From assembly GCA_004566265.1 (NCBI GenBank), contig SPLB01000098.1, positions 1 through 6,480 on the forward strand: DNA of 6,480 nucleotides, read 5' to 3'. This document shows positions 5,965 to 6,480 of the stretch, piece after piece. Source of the stretch: Paracoccaceae bacterium (GTDB taxonomy: Bacteria > Pseudomonadota > Alphaproteobacteria > Rhodobacterales > Rhodobacteraceae). Position 1 is the stretch's first letter. The number at the start of each line of letters is the position of its first letter. The position numbers and the translations under genes are program-made. The notes under the pieces were generated by a model. It saw only the letters and a list, made by a program, of their open reading frames with translations. It made no database searches and was not told where the DNA came from.

Positions 5965-5993
5965 ATCTTAACATGTTCTCCTTACGTTCTCAA
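5965..5993 (-). promoter_or_regulatory. Sigma-70-type promoter of the ImuA-like gene
   Basis: On the minus strand, TTGAGA (5993-5988) is separated by exactly 17 nt from TAAGAT (5970-5965). These match TTGACA and TATAAT at 5/6 and 4/6 positions. Placing +1 seven bases after the -10 hexamer puts the start at about 5958, the first base of the predicted start codon. The LexA box fills the spacer, the arrangement expected for repression by occlusion. Confidence 0.7.
5975..5989. promoter_or_regulatory. LexA operator (alphaproteobacterial SOS box, GTTC-N7-GTTC)
   Basis: GTTC (5975-5978), seven bases, then GTTC (5986-5989) is a perfect match to the direct-repeat SOS box known for alphaproteobacterial LexA. 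It overlaps the -35 and spacer of the promoter above. This predicts that the ImuA-like gene is repressed by LexA and induced by DNA damage. It is too far into the upstream rhodanese gene's downstream region to control that gene. Confidence 0.85.
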
Positions 5994-6024
5994 TTGTGCA
6001 TGTGGCAGCAGTGTCCAGACCGGC

Positions 6025-6447
6025 TTACCACCCATAAGGTTCCACTGGTCCGCCAATCTCGACCCAAGCGTCAAGTCCGCCCCGCAGGCACAGGGCGTTT
6101 TGCAGGCCCATTTCCAATGCCAGCTTCGTGGCCAGCGCGGCGCGCCATCCATTGTCGCAGTAAAAGACAAAAGCGGCCTCACGGGAAAATACATCGCGGC
6201 CATAGGGGCTGTCTTGGTCCAGCCAGAATTCCAGCAAGCCGCGCGGAACCGAACGCGCGCCGCGAATTACGCCGGATTTGTACAATTCACGCAACACGCG
6301 CAGATCAATGAATTCAATCTGCGCGGCCTCTGTTGAAGTTTGCGCTATCTCGGCTGCGGCCAAGGCATCTTCGACGGAAATGAATGGAATAACCGCTTCG
6401 GCCTCAGCCAGCATTTCTTGGCTTGTTTTTCTAGGAATAAAAACCAT
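6025..6447 (-). CDS. Single-domain rhodanese-like protein
   Basis: A 140-residue soluble protein with one rhodanese (sulfurtransferase) domain from about residue 20 to 138. Hallmarks are FISVEDALAA (22-31), EFIDLR (45-50, the usual [VI]D[VL]R), SGVIRGARSVPRGLLEFWLD (58-77, the GHIxGAxxxPxxxL-type segment), FVFYCDNGWRAALATKLALEMG (93-114) and CLRGGLDAWVEIGGPVEPY (120-138). Cys97 sits at the head of the CDNGWR active-site loop, so the persulfide-forming residue is retained. The CxxGWRS-type loop is common in small bacterial rhodaneses. No signal peptide is visible, so a cytoplasmic location is likely. AAAGGAGG precedes the ATG at good spacing. No gene for thiosulfate, tRNA thiolation or Fe-S metabolism lies beside it, so the sulfur acceptor is unknown. 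It ends 66 bp before the ImuA-like gene, with no clear terminator between them. Confidence 0.9.
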   Translation of the reverse strand: MVFIPRKTSQEMLAEAEAVIPFISVEDALAAAEIAQTSTEAAQIEFIDLRVLRELYKSGVIRGARSVPRGLLEFWLDQDSPYGRDVFSREAAFVFYCDNGWRAALATKLALEMGLQNALCLRGGLDAWVEIGGPVEPYGW

Positions 6448-6453
6448 CTGTTG

Positions 6454-6461
6454 CCTCCTTT
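6454..6461 (-). promoter_or_regulatory. Ribosome binding site of the rhodanese gene
   Basis: On the minus strand AAAGGAGG lies 6 nt before the ATG at 6447. This is a near-perfect Shine-Dalgarno sequence and fixes the start. The remaining 19 bases to the window edge show nothing I can name; the promoter is probably outside. Confidence 0.85.
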
Positions 6462-6480
6462 GCGTGTGTGCTTCTCATGA

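Noticed and set aside
5855..5974. 39-codon minus-strand frame from the ATG at 5974 with AAGGAG upstream
   Set aside because: Its Shine-Dalgarno sequence is only 3 nt from the ATG, and both lie inside the predicted promoter and LexA box, so they are probably not transcribed. The frame ends within the ImuA-like gene.

Overview
The window looks like chromosome of an alphaproteobacterium of the Rhodobacterales, most likely the Roseobacter group. I infer this from the moderately high G+C, the style of the AGCS and MFS transporters, and a GTTC-N7-GTTC LexA operator, which is the alphaproteobacterial SOS box. No database comparison was possible. I see no rRNA, tRNA, CRISPR array, insertion sequence, phage gene or attachment site.

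Layout: positions 1-2157 hold a plus-strand pair, the 3' part of a YqiJ/NfeD-like OB-fold membrane protein and a complete YqiK-type flotillin (SPFH protein). This is a conserved membrane-microdomain gene pair. A compact hairpin at 2187-2206 separates it from a convergent minus-strand block. Read in the minus direction, that block starts at the right edge with a small single-domain rhodanese (6447-6025). It continues with an SOS-controlled ImuA-like protein, a RecA-fold protein without a P-loop (5958-5164), then an AGCS-family sodium:alanine symporter (5018-3597) and a YcaD-like MFS transporter (3445-2219). A strong intrinsic terminator lies between the last two.

The most informative locus is the ImuA-like gene. 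Its promoter has -35 TTGAGA, a 17-nt spacer and -10 TAAGAT, with a perfect LexA box in the spacer. The predicted transcription start falls on the A of its ATG, which suggests a leaderless, DNA-damage-induced mRNA. The usual partners imuB and dnaE2 do not follow it. Its C-terminal tail runs through hairpin-rich, non-coding-looking DNA, so the last ~45 residues may result from a small frameshift.

The four minus-strand genes do not form an obvious single pathway and probably belong to several transcription units. I did not find a convincing undescribed multi-gene system. The points worth following are the orphan SOS gene, its promoter and 3' end, the divergent AGCS signature, and the hendecad repeat in the flotillin.
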